From Alphaproteobacteria bacterium (lineage in GTDB: Bacteria > Pseudomonadota > Alphaproteobacteria > Rhizobiales > Xanthobacteraceae), in assembly GCA_021325315.1 (NCBI GenBank), contig JAJPHK010000174.1, positions 1 through 48,493 of the forward strand: a DNA stretch of 48,493 nucleotides. The letters run 5' to 3'. Position 1 is the first letter of the stretch. Each line of letters begins with the position of its first letter. This document shows, piece by piece, positions 9,447 to 17,333 of this stretch. Made by a program: the position numbers and the translations under genes. The notes beneath the pieces are model-generated. The model did no database searches and was not told the DNA's origin. It was given only the letters and a program-made list of their open reading frames with translations.

Positions 9447-9460
9447 GTTCGTTAACGAAC
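9447..9460. promoter_or_regulatory. Perfect palindrome upstream of the peroxidase gene
   Basis: GTTCGTTAACGAAC is a perfect 14-base palindrome lying 16 bases after the LuxR stop and 48 bases before the preferred peroxidase ATG. It is a candidate regulator site, possibly for the LuxR protein just upstream. Confidence 0.4.
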
Positions 9461-9507
9461 GGTCAACAACCCTGGCCGATGCTAAGCGTGCTTTCAGGAT
9501 CGGTCCG

Positions 9508-10530
9508 ATGCTTCGCTGGTTCCTCGGCTTAATTCCTATTGGGTTACTGCTTCCGCTGGTGCTCGCCGCCGGTGCGAACAAGGTTTCATCCGCGCCCGAG
9601 GATTTGCGATCGCTTTATAAGAGGCCGGCCCAAATTCCTTTTCCCGCAAGCAATCCCTATTCGGAAAGCAAGGCCAAACTCGGCCAGACGCTGTTTTTCG
9701 ATCCCATTCTTTCCGGCTCGCGCACGCGTTCTTGCGCGTCATGCCACAGCCCGTCGCTTTCGTGGACCGACGGTCTGCCGCTCGCCATCGGTGAAAACCA
9801 GAAGCCGCTGAAACTGAAATCGCCCACGTTGCTCAACATCGCCTGGATCGAGCCGCTCGGCTGGGACGGTCATTTCCGCACGCTGGAATCGGTTGCGTTC
9901 GGGCCGATCGGCTCTGTCAGCAACATGAACTCGAGCGAAAAGCTCGTGATCGAACGACTGAGTGCGATCCCGGGTTATGTCAAGGAATTCAATGACGCAT
10001 TCGGCGCTGGGCCGATCACGAAGGAAAAAGTCGAACTCGCGCTCGCCACCTACGAGCGAACGATCGTCTCCGGCGAGGCTCCTTTCGATCGCTGGGTGAA
10101 TGGCGACGATCAAGCGATCAGCAACGATGCAAAATCTGGTTTTGCCCTCTTCAACGGCAAGGCGCGCTGCTCCTCCTGCCATAGCAGCTGGCTATTCACG
10201 GACAATTCCTTCCACGACATCGGCGTAGCGCGCGCGAGTGATGAAGGGAGGGGGAAATACTTTCCGTCGTCCGTGAAGCTGAAGCACGCGTTCAAGACGC
10301 CAACATTGCGGGACATCGCACGGCGCGCGCCCTATATGCATGACGGCTCGCTGAAAAATCTTAACGCGGTCATCGATTTGTATAACCGTGGCGGGGTGAA
10401 CCGCCCGAGCCGGTCGGCGCAAATCGTGCCGCTCCAGCTGACGGAGACGGAAAAGAAAGAGCTGATCGCCTTTTTGGACACGCTTACAAGCCCGGCAAAG
10501 CCATCGATCGTACCGGTTTTTCCGCGCTAG
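9508..10530 (+). CDS. Di-heme cytochrome c peroxidase family protein (CcpA/MauG-like)
   Basis: The 340-residue precursor starts with a signal peptide (MLRWFLGLIPIGLLLPLVLA). It has two c-type heme motifs, CASCH near residue 75 and CSSCH near residue 220, in the two-domain layout of bacterial cytochrome c peroxidases and MauG. Further family features are LGQTLFFDPILSGSRTRSCA, the GWDGHFRTLESVAFGPI region, and KTPTLRDIARRAPYMHDGSL, where a heme ligand may sit. It acts in the periplasm, either reducing hydrogen peroxide with electrons from a small carrier or modifying a partner protein. An amicyanin-like cupredoxin lies 1.5 kb downstream and could be its electron donor. A TTG at 9433 would extend the frame upstream, but the ATG at 9508 gives a proper signal peptide and was chosen. 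CcpA and MauG types cannot be told apart without alignment. Confidence 0.87.
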   Translation: MLRWFLGLIPIGLLLPLVLAAGANKVSSAPEDLRSLYKRPAQIPFPASNPYSESKAKLGQTLFFDPILSGSRTRSCASCHSPSLSWTDGLPLAIGENQKPLKLKSPTLLNIAWIEPLGWDGHFRTLESVAFGPIGSVSNMNSSEKLVIERLSAIPGYVKEFNDAFGAGPITKEKVELALATYERTIVSGEAPFDRWVNGDDQAISNDAKSGFALFNGKARCSSCHSSWLFTDNSFHDIGVARASDEGRGKYFPSSVKLKHAFKTPTLRDIARRAPYMHDGSLKNLNAVIDLYNRGGVNRPSRSAQIVPLQLTETEKKELIAFLDTLTSPAKPSIVPVFPR

Positions 10531-10763
10531 CCGGATTTTGCGTTAGACCATCGGTAGGATGGTGCCTACCGCGGCAAAACCGAGAATCGCCAACGCGCCG
10601 AGGCAAGTCTCGAAGCCCTCGCGTCGTCGCAAATAGCTGCGCACTGCTGCATAAAAATGCATGAAGCTGCTGCGGAGATTGGACAAAGGTCTGCCTTTCA
10701 CGAATCCGTGTTTCGTCAAATTTTTCCGGGCACGACCTTAGGTCAAAGTTGTCGCTTATCACT

Positions 10764-10792
10764 TTGACAAATCACTGCAATTTTAATGATTA
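10764..10792 (+). promoter_or_regulatory. Predicted sigma-70-type promoter
   Basis: TTGACA (10764-10769), a 17-base spacer and TGATTA (10787-10792) lie in an AT-rich stretch upstream of the polytopic membrane protein gene. The -35 is perfect and the -10 partial. The transcript would have a leader of about 150 bases containing the 10802-10826 hairpin. Confidence 0.45.
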
Positions 10793-10801
10793 AAAATTCG
10801 G

Positions 10802-10829
10802 CCTGCGGGTTAACCAAACCGGCAGGTTT
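10802..10829 (+). terminator. Hairpin in leader, attenuator-like
   Basis: CCTGCGGGTT pairs with AACCGGCAGG around a 5-base loop, with one mismatch, and TTT follows. It lies just downstream of the predicted promoter, so it may attenuate expression of the downstream membrane protein or terminate transcription arriving from the peroxidase side. Confidence 0.4.
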
Positions 10830-10947
10830 GAAGCCGTCATTCGTGCAAATCCGGAGAAGTATAGTAAAATAATAACCCTACCGAATAGTGAAGCGGATTG
10901 CGGAAATTCGCTGTTGTGTGCGTAACGCGTGGCGTTGGGGCCTAAGA

Positions 10948-11982
10948 ATGTTTTTTCGATTGAAGATGCGGTCGGCCGCCACTCTTGCGGCTGCGCTTTC
11001 TTATCTGATTGCGACGACGCGGGAAGCAAGCGCACATGTAAAGTGGTTTTGCGCCTATAACGTTGCTGGGCAGCCGCGGGGTCTCGAAAATGTGCTTTGT
11101 TTCGACCTCGAATGGCTGGTGGGAGTCTCGATCCTGTGGTTGCTCGCCGGCGCACTGTTTGAGCGCACTCCGGCGGGCCATGTTCTGATCCGATCGCTCG
11201 ACCGCGTCACCGCGAAGGTGGAGGAGAACACCAACAACATTCTTCGCGCTACGCTTGCCTTTTTCTTCATCTCGATCTGGGCGATTGGCGGTATCATTCT
11301 TACGCCCGAGTTGAAATCGAACGCCCCGATCATCGGGATCGTTCAGCTGATGATCGCGGCTTCGCTGCTTTTCCGCGCGACCCTGCCGCTCGCGGGCCTC
11401 GGCATCATCTTCCTGTTCACCTTCGCGGCCACGCAGTATGGTGTCTTCCATCTCGCGGATTATCCGATCTTCCTCGGAGCCGCGCTCTATCTCATCCTGG
11501 TCGGGCTTGGTCGCGATTTCTTCGGTGCACGGCCCCTCGACATGCTCCGTTGGGCGGCCGGTATCACACTGATGTGGGCATCGATCGAGAAGTGGGCCTA
11601 TCCTGAGTGGAGCTTTCCCCTTCTCACGACTCATCCCTCTCTTTCGCTAGGCTTCGATCCCGAACTTTTCATGCGCGCTGCCGGTGCGATCGAATTCGCG
11701 CTAGCCTTCGCGCTAATCTGGACGCCGCTTCTGGCGCGCGTCGGAGCGATTATTCTCACGGCGATGTTCATCAGCGCCGTGTTCGAGTTCGGTAAAATCG
11801 ACATGATCGGCCACTCCGGCATCATCGCGGTCCTGATCGTGATCGCCGCCGACAGCAAGAAGCGCAAGGCAATCTCACTGAAGCCTTTTATGGTGCCGCT
11901 CGGCTATGGCGGTGCGTTCGTTGCAACACTCCTTGTGTACTACGTCGCGCACTCGCTGTTGTACGGCAGCACGATCATCTGA
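10948..11982 (+). CDS. Polytopic membrane protein, DoxX-like
   Basis: The 344-residue product is strongly hydrophobic with about eight to nine membrane segments. After a signal-like first segment comes the extracytoplasmic AHVKWFCAYNVAGQPRG stretch with one cysteine and a histidine. Helices follow around LEWLVGVSILWLLAGALF, ATLAFFFISIWAIGGIIL, PIIGIVQLMIAASLLF and LPLAGLGIIFLFTFAA. Near the C-terminal half, LRWAAGITLMWASIEKWAYP resembles the DoxX/quinone-interacting fold. Function is not known. Its position between a periplasmic di-heme peroxidase and a convergent cupredoxin gene suggests a role in periplasmic electron transfer or copper/heme handling, which is inference. A GTG at 10888 in frame could extend it by 20 residues; the ATG at 10948 was preferred because the hydrophobic start is then closer. 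Confidence 0.72.
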   Translation: MFFRLKMRSAATLAAALSYLIATTREASAHVKWFCAYNVAGQPRGLENVLCFDLEWLVGVSILWLLAGALFERTPAGHVLIRSLDRVTAKVEENTNNILRATLAFFFISIWAIGGIILTPELKSNAPIIGIVQLMIAASLLFRATLPLAGLGIIFLFTFAATQYGVFHLADYPIFLGAALYLILVGLGRDFFGARPLDMLRWAAGITLMWASIEKWAYPEWSFPLLTTHPSLSLGFDPELFMRAAGAIEFALAFALIWTPLLARVGAIILTAMFISAVFEFGKIDMIGHSGIIAVLIVIAADSKKRKAISLKPFMVPLGYGGAFVATLLVYYVAHSLLYGSTII

Positions 11983-11992
11983 AGGCGCAGTC

Positions 11993-12379
11993 TTATTTCA
12001 CGTGTACGATGAGCTTCATCTTCGGATGAATGGCGCAACGCACGTTGAAATCACCCGACTCCGGAAAGGTGATGTTGGTTTTGCTTCCGGGTTGCTGGTC
12101 GCCAGAATCAAAGGAGAATTTCTTCGAGTCGATATATGCGTGATGCAGGAGATCCCCGTCGTCATTGACGACCTGAATCGTCTCACCGCGCGAGATCGAA
12201 ACTTCGCCCGGATTGAATTCGCGCCCCTTTTGCGAAATCACGACTTGCGGAGCCGTCACGGCGACAGCCGCCGTCACCGCGCCTGCCGCGAAGGCGAGCG
12301 CGCACTGCGCGGAAAATAAGAAGCGCTTAACTGTTTTTGTCCGGCGCGAACTCTTTGGGGCAGGCAAAGCGGCATCCAT
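11993..12379 (-). CDS. Cupredoxin (amicyanin/plastocyanin-like)
   Basis: The 128-residue precursor has a signal segment (FLFSAQCALAFAAGAVTAA) and a type-1 copper domain. Ligands are visible in the expected order: a histidine at 79 or 80 (DLLHHAYID), then C115, H118 and M121 in FNVRCAIHPKMKL. The C-x2-H-x2-M spacing is that of amicyanin/pseudoazurin-like short loops rather than plastocyanin. It should carry single electrons in the periplasm. The gene converges on the DoxX-like gene with only 10 bases between stops, and the peroxidase lies beyond. It may donate electrons to that peroxidase or serve another dehydrogenase. No methylamine dehydrogenase genes are seen, so a classical amicyanin role is not supported. 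Confidence 0.87.
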   Translation of the reverse strand: MDAALPAPKSSRRTKTVKRFLFSAQCALAFAAGAVTAAVAVTAPQVVISQKGREFNPGEVSISRGETIQVVNDDGDLLHHAYIDSKKFSFDSGDQQPGSKTNITFPESGDFNVRCAIHPKMKLIVHVK

Positions 12380-12526
12380 GGGTTGCAGCGGTTGGATCGA
12401 TGCCCAAGAGACTGCGTTTCCTGAGGTTAAGACAATATTAACGAAACATAAGAAAGTGCACGCTGTTCTTAGCCGAATATTACGCGGGAGGGTTTAGCAC
12501 GGCTCCCGGATTACGGCCGGGTTGTC

Positions 12527-15445
12527 ATGAGTCTTTTAAGTAAAGCCATCGAAACGCTGGGGCGGGGCGGACCTGCGGCCCGGTCGCCGCATGCGCGCCT
12601 GCTGCGGCCGGCGGTAACAATTCGCGCCCGCATCGCGATCGCCTTCTTGCTGTTCAGCGTGCTGATCGCGGGACTCGGTATCTATGCGACCATGGGCATC
12701 CGCAACGCGGGCTTGCTCGTGAACAAGACGTTCGACCAGTCGCTGATGTCGATCAATTTCGCGCGCGCGGCGGCCTATGATTTCGCAAGCATGCGGGCGG
12801 CGTTCTCGCGCCAGTGGCTCGAAACCGACGCGGCTAAGCGCGAAAAACTCGAAGCCGAGATTCGCCGGCTTGCGAAAACGCTTTCCGACGACCTCGAGAT
12901 CGCCGTGCAGCGCTCGCAATCGGCGCGAGCGGCGGCGGCGGCGCTGAATGTCAGCAAGGCTGTGGAGGAGTGGAAGGCTGCGCGCACACGGCTGATGTCC
13001 GGCACCCAGCTCGGCGACAACTGGGAGACGCTCGACGGTTATGCGGCGCGCGTCGACGAGCAGATCGATCTTCTCGTGAACTATACCAGCGGCGACGGAT
13101 TCCTGTATCGCCAGTCGGCGCAGGAAAGCGTCGCCCGCGATGTCAGATTGAACACCGGCGCGACCATTCTGGCGGTTCTTTTTGCGATCGTAATTACCCG
13201 CGTGCTTTCCAAGCGCATCATCGGCCCGGTTTCCGCGGCGTCGCGGATTGCGGGCTCCATCGCTGCGGGCAAGCTCGATACGGAGATTCCGGTCGCGAGC
13301 GGCGACGAGCTCGGCACGCTTTTGGACAGCATGCGGTCGATGCGCGACAACATCAAACGTATGATGGACTACGAGGTCTCGCAGCGGCGCTCCGCGCAGG
13401 CGCGCCTTGTGGACGCGCTCGAAAGCTCTCGCGAAGGCGTCGTTCTCGTCGATGCCGACAACAAAGTAGTGCTCGCGAACAGCGAAGCGGCTAGCTTCCT
13501 GAACGTGGATCGGCAGCTGCTCAAGCCCGGTATCTCGCTTGCGGAGCTTTCGCACTATGTCGACGCCTCGATTCTGTTGTCTCGTCTCTTGACAGCGCCG
13601 AAACGCGAGCAGGAAACCACCGAAGTCAAATTGTCCGACGGACGATATGTGCGCATCAGCCGAAGCGGCGTGCGCGACGGCGGATTCATTTTGATGTGCA
13701 GCGACATCACGATCTTGAAAACACAGAAGGCAAGCCTCGCAGCCGCGAAATCCCTGCTCGATGCCGCACTCGATAACATGTCGCAAGGTCTTTGCCTCTT
13801 CGACGAAGGCGATCGCTTGCAGGTCATCAATAGCCGATTCTGCGAGATTTTCCGGGTGCGCCGCGATGACATCAAACCGGGAATGAGCTTCCTCGATCTC
13901 TTGCGCGCCAGCGTCGCCGCCGGCAATCACGGCGTGCGGACGGCCGAAGAGCTCCTTCGCGAACAGAAGGAATTCGTCCGGATGCATCCGGACGAGGGTC
14001 ATCTATATGAGCTCGCCGATGGCCGGATTATCGCGGCGGTTTACCGGTCGACCTCGGATCACGGCTGGGTCGCGACCTATGAGGATGTCACCGAGCGGCA
14101 CCACGCCGAGGCGAAGATCATGCACATGGCGCGGCACGACGCGCTCACTGATCTTCCGAATCGCCTTCTGTTCCGGGAAAAGACGTTGCAGGCGCTCGCG
14201 CAGCACAAGACGCTCGCCGTTCTGTTTGTCGACCTTGACCGTTTCAAGAGCGTGAACGACACGCTCGGCCATCCGTTTGGCGACGCTCTTCTTTGCGCTG
14301 TCACCGAGCGGCTTCAGCTCGCCGTGCGCGGCGCAGATATTGTCGCGCGGCTTGGCGGCGACGAGTTTGCGGTGGTTCAGCTTGGCGCGAACCCTTCGAG
14401 CGCGACGCTACTCGCGGAAAGAATCATCGGAACGCTTTCCGAGCCATTCGAGATCAAAGGCCATCAGGTTCTGATCGGGGCGAGCATCGGTATTGCGCTT
14501 GCCCCGGGCGACGGAAAGGATCCGGATCAGCTCTTGAAAAACGCCGACATGGCGCTTTACCGCGCCAAGGCCGACGGGCGCGGCACGTTCCAGTTCTTCC
14601 AGAAGGAAATGGGTGCGCGGTTGCAGGAACGCCGCCGCCTCGAGCTCGACCTGCGCAAGGCGATCGCCACGTCGCAACTCGCGCTCTATTATCAGCCGAT
14701 CGTCGAGATTGCGAGCGAGAAGATCACAGGCTTCGAGGCGTTGCTGCGATGGAATCATCCCGAAAAGGGATTGATTATGCCGGACCAATTCATCCCGATC
14801 GCCGAAGAGGTCGGGCTGATATCGAGCATCGGCGAATGGGTGATCAAACAGGCCTGTCACGACGCGGCCAAGTGGCCGAACAGCATGAACGTTGCCATCA
14901 ACCTGTCGGCGATGCAGTTCCGCAGTTCGACCCTGATTCTATCTATCATCTCCACGCTCGCAGCGACGGGCCTGTCGGCACGGCGGCTCGCGCTCGAAAT
15001 TACCGAGACCGTCTTCCTGGAAGACGACAAGCTGGTGCTCGATACGCTCCATCAGCTCCGGGATCTCGGCGTACGGATTTCGCTCGACGATTTCGGTACC
15101 GGTTATTCTTCGCTGAGCTACCTGCGCAGCTTCCCCTTCGACAAGATCAAGATCGATCGCTCCTTCACGCGTGAATTGCAGTCGAAGGAAGATGCGGTCG
15201 CCATCGTTCGCGCCATCGTGCAGCTCGGCGCGAGCCTCGGGATGGGCGTGGTCGTGGAAGGCGTCGAGACCAAGGAGCAGCTCGAAATTCTGAAAGCCGA
15301 AGGCTGCAGCGAAGGGCAGGGATACTTGTTCGGCGTGCCGAAACCGATCGAGGAAGTGACGTTTACTACCAAGAAGGCGCCGAAACTGGCGATTGCATCA
15401 TCGAATGACGGAATCAAAATCAGCGTTCGATCACCCAGCGCGTGA
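12527..15445 (+). CDS. Membrane-bound PAS-GGDEF-EAL protein (c-di-GMP cyclase/phosphodiesterase)
   Basis: The 972-residue product starts with TM1 (IAIAFLLFSVLIAGLGIYATM), then a four-helix-bundle-like periplasmic region (about 65-205), TM2 (TGATILAVLFAIVITRVL) and a HAMP domain to about 285. Two PAS-like domains follow (about 290-400 and 410-525). The GGDEF domain has an intact GGDEF motif near residue 609, preceded by an RGAD inhibitory site five residues upstream, so product feedback is likely. The EAL domain begins with EALLRWNHPEKG near 736 and contains EITETVFLED, DDFGTGYSSL and EGVET, so the metal and catalytic residues look intact. Both activities may therefore be present, with one dominating by signal. 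The 3' end overlaps the convergent acetyltransferase gene by 26 bases. Confidence 0.94.
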   Translation: MSLLSKAIETLGRGGPAARSPHARLLRPAVTIRARIAIAFLLFSVLIAGLGIYATMGIRNAGLLVNKTFDQSLMSINFARAAAYDFASMRAAFSRQWLETDAAKREKLEAEIRRLAKTLSDDLEIAVQRSQSARAAAAALNVSKAVEEWKAARTRLMSGTQLGDNWETLDGYAARVDEQIDLLVNYTSGDGFLYRQSAQESVARDVRLNTGATILAVLFAIVITRVLSKRIIGPVSAASRIAGSIAAGKLDTEIPVASGDELGTLLDSMRSMRDNIKRMMDYEVSQRRSAQARLVDALESSREGVVLVDADNKVVLANSEAASFLNVDRQLLKPGISLAELSHYVDASILLSRLLTAPKREQETTEVKLSDGRYVRISRSGVRDGGFILMCSDITILKTQKASLAAAKSLLDAALDNMSQGLCLFDEGDRLQVINSRFCEIFRVRRDDIKPGMSFLDLLRASVAAGNHGVRTAEELLREQKEFVRMHPDEGHLYELADGRIIAAVYRSTSDHGWVATYEDVTERHHAEAKIMHMARHDALTDLPNRLLFREKTLQALAQHKTLAVLFVDLDRFKSVNDTLGHPFGDALLCAVTERLQLAVRGADIVARLGGDEFAVVQLGANPSSATLLAERIIGTLSEPFEIKGHQVLIGASIGIALAPGDGKDPDQLLKNADMALYRAKADGRGTFQFFQKEMGARLQERRRLELDLRKAIATSQLALYYQPIVEIASEKITGFEALLRWNHPEKGLIMPDQFIPIAEEVGLISSIGEWVIKQACHDAAKWPNSMNVAINLSAMQFRSSTLILSIISTLAATGLSARRLALEITETVFLEDDKLVLDTLHQLRDLGVRISLDDFGTGYSSLSYLRSFPFDKIKIDRSFTRELQSKEDAVAIVRAIVQLGASLGMGVVVEGVETKEQLEILKAEGCSEGQGYLFGVPKPIEEVTFTTKKAPKLAIASSNDGIKISVRSPSA

Positions 15446-15938
15446 CGGCTTGATGAAAATTGAGCGGTCCCGGCACGGTCATATGGGTCTTGAGATATTT
15501 GAATCTGGCTTTTTGCAGGGTGCGATTGGGAGCAACATTAAAAGCATTCGGCTCGCAAAAAAGCCGCTTCAGTCTCAGCTCTCGAAAATAAATTTCCACG
15601 CTCTTTAAGACGCAGGCGGTACCGATCCCTTTCGTTCTGCGCTCGGAATCGGCGACATGCAGATGCATGTTCGCGCATTCCCCGAATACGATCTTGTCGC
15701 AGCTGGAAAACCCGACGGCGTGATCGTCCAGAAGCCAGATCACGAAGAATTGAGGCCGCTGTTCCACGGGCAAGGAAAAATCTTGCTCAAACCGTTCGCG
15801 CCAGGCGTCGCGCGTGGGCAGGCGGGTGGGATCGACGCCGAGCATTTCCAAATGCTCGGGCGCCGCGCAGTGAAAGTACTCGATCACGAGACCGGTTTCT
15901 GAGAGTGCCATCGGTCTAACTGCAATGTCCATTGTCAT
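15420..15938 (-). CDS. GNAT-family N-acetyltransferase
   Basis: The 172-residue product shows GNAT features: the beta-bulge region HAVGFSSCDKIVFGECANMHLHV, the acetyl-CoA loop ADSERRTKGIGTACVLKSVEIYF (motif A, with R/Q-x2-G-x-G/A seen as RTKGIG), and the C-terminal LFCEPNAFNVAPNRTLQKARFKYLKTH. This matches the RimJ/RimL-like subgroup that modifies ribosomal proteins, antibiotics or small amines. No neighbour hints at a substrate. The frame extends upstream to 16076, but the first 46 residues look non-conserved. ATG 15938 (MTMDIAVRPMAL) was preferred, with ATG 15932 as an alternative. The gene ends inside the 3' end of the GGDEF-EAL gene on the other strand. Confidence 0.82.
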   Translation of the reverse strand: MTMDIAVRPMALSETGLVIEYFHCAAPEHLEMLGVDPTRLPTRDAWRERFEQDFSLPVEQRPQFFVIWLLDDHAVGFSSCDKIVFGECANMHLHVADSERRTKGIGTACVLKSVEIYFRELRLKRLFCEPNAFNVAPNRTLQKARFKYLKTHMTVPGPLNFHQAVTRWVIER

Positions 15939-16151
15939 CCCGAAAATCGCGAAAACGACGGTTGATCTTAACAACCTGACGAAAGCGAAACGAGCGCCAT
16001 ATCCATCAAATCGCTTGAAGTGATCCGATTGGGAAAATTCGTTTGTCGCGGCGATTGCGATTGTGCCCAATCGCAAGACTCTGCCTCACGGGTTCTTTGC
16101 GGCCGCGATTGTTTGGGCTAAAGCCAATTCCGATCGAGAAGGGCGGAAATC

Positions 16152-17327
16152 ATGCTTCCATTAGCTGGCGTACGGGTGGCGGAATTTTGCGAAGTCGCGG
16201 CAGGACCGTTTTGCGGAATGCTGCTCGCCGATATGGGCGCGGACGTCATCAAGGTCGAGCGCCCCGAGGGCGACAGCATGCGGCAATGGCCGCCGCATTC
16301 CGGCGGCTTCAGCGAGAATTTCGCCTCCGTCAACCGCAACAAACGCTCGGTGACGCTCGATCTGAAGCAAGAAAAGGACCGCCTGGCCGCGCGGGCGCTC
16401 GCGCTTTCCGCCGATATCGTGATCGAGAATTATCGCCCTGGCGTGATGGCGCAATACGCACTCGACTACAAATCGCTCGCAGCCGAAAAACCTGACATTA
16501 TTATCGTCTCCATGTCCGCCTTCGGCCAGGATGGGCCCCGTTCGCAGGAGGGCGGCTTCGATCTCACGCTGCAGGCGGTCGCGGGCGTCATGAGTGTGAC
16601 CGGCGAACCGGGCGGGGCGCCGGTGAAATGCGGCGTGCCGTTGTGCGATTTTGTCACTGGCCTCTACGGCGCCTACGCCGCGGTGAGCGCGTTGCGCAAG
16701 GTGCAAAGCGGAGAGGGCGGCGGTCACATCGACGTGCCGATGATGGCGACAACGCTCGCCGTCGCTGCGCTGCAGACCAGCGAATATTTCGGCACCGGAA
16801 AGGATCCGAAAAAACTCGGATCGGCGCACCCGCGCAACGCGCCCTATCAGGCGTTCCGTTCGGCGGAAGGATGGTTTGCGATGGCCGCGGGCAACAACCG
16901 GCTGTGGCAGCGCGTTTGCGAGACGATCGGAAAACCGGAGCTTGAAAAGGATGCCCGCTTCGCCAGCCCGCAACTGCGCGCGAAAAATCAGGCGGCGCTT
17001 TGCGAATTGCTCGACCCGATCTTCATGTCGCGCCCGGCCGCGCAATGGATCGAGCTTTTCTCGCAAGCGGGCGTTCCCTGCACGCCGATCAACAGCTACT
17101 CGCAGGCGCTTTCCGATGCGCAGGTTGTGCATCTCGGTTTGGTGGAGTCGCTGAACCTTCCTGCGGGTACAAAGACGCGTACCGTCGGATCGCCGATGCG
17201 TTTGAACGGAGAGACGTTTCCGATTCGCCGTAGCCCGCCCGCTCTGGGCGAACACACCGCCGAGGTTCTTGCCGAACTCGGTCTCGGAAGCGCCCCGGTA
17301 TTGAAGGCGGCCGGTGCGAAGCGCTGA
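16152..17327 (+). CDS. Class III CoA-transferase (CaiB/BaiF family)
   Basis: The 391-residue product matches the CaiB-BaiF/formyl-CoA-transferase family in length and motifs. An N-terminal Rossmann-like start is seen (LAGVRVAEFCEVAAGPFCG, LLADMGADVIKVERPEGD), then NRNKRSVTLDLK, the DIVIENYRPGVMAQYALDY segment and SAFGQDGPRSQEGGFDLTLQA. The catalytic aspartate of the family is expected near CDFVTGLYGAYAAVSAL. These enzymes move CoA between carboxylic acids, here likely activating a catabolic acid. A GAGAAGGGCGG ribosome site precedes ATG 16152. The enoyl-CoA hydratase-like gene follows after only 6 bases, so the two are co-transcribed and probably catalyse consecutive steps. The acid substrate is not determined; the neighbouring oxygenase cluster suggests an aromatic- or methoxy-derived acid. 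Confidence 0.9.
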   Translation: MLPLAGVRVAEFCEVAAGPFCGMLLADMGADVIKVERPEGDSMRQWPPHSGGFSENFASVNRNKRSVTLDLKQEKDRLAARALALSADIVIENYRPGVMAQYALDYKSLAAEKPDIIIVSMSAFGQDGPRSQEGGFDLTLQAVAGVMSVTGEPGGAPVKCGVPLCDFVTGLYGAYAAVSALRKVQSGEGGGHIDVPMMATTLAVAALQTSEYFGTGKDPKKLGSAHPRNAPYQAFRSAEGWFAMAAGNNRLWQRVCETIGKPELEKDARFASPQLRAKNQAALCELLDPIFMSRPAAQWIELFSQAGVPCTPINSYSQALSDAQVVHLGLVESLNLPAGTKTRTVGSPMRLNGETFPIRRSPPALGEHTAEVLAELGLGSAPVLKAAGAKR

Positions 17328-17333
17328 GCGCCG

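Larger units (their letters stand above)
10531..10947. other. Long leader/intergenic region with hairpins and a promoter
   Basis: This 417-base stretch holds no firm gene. CGGTAGG-atggtg-CCTACCG (10552-10571) is a perfect stem just after the peroxidase stop. TTGACA at 10764-10769 with TGATTA 17 bases later is a good housekeeping-type promoter on the plus strand. CCTGCGGGTT-aacca-AACCGGCAGG followed by TTT (10802-10829) is a near-perfect 10-base-pair hairpin inside the predicted leader. A 39-codon minus-strand frame (10543-10662) ends in a hydrophobic stretch (LGALAILGFAAVGTILPMV) but has no ribosome site. Confidence 0.55.
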
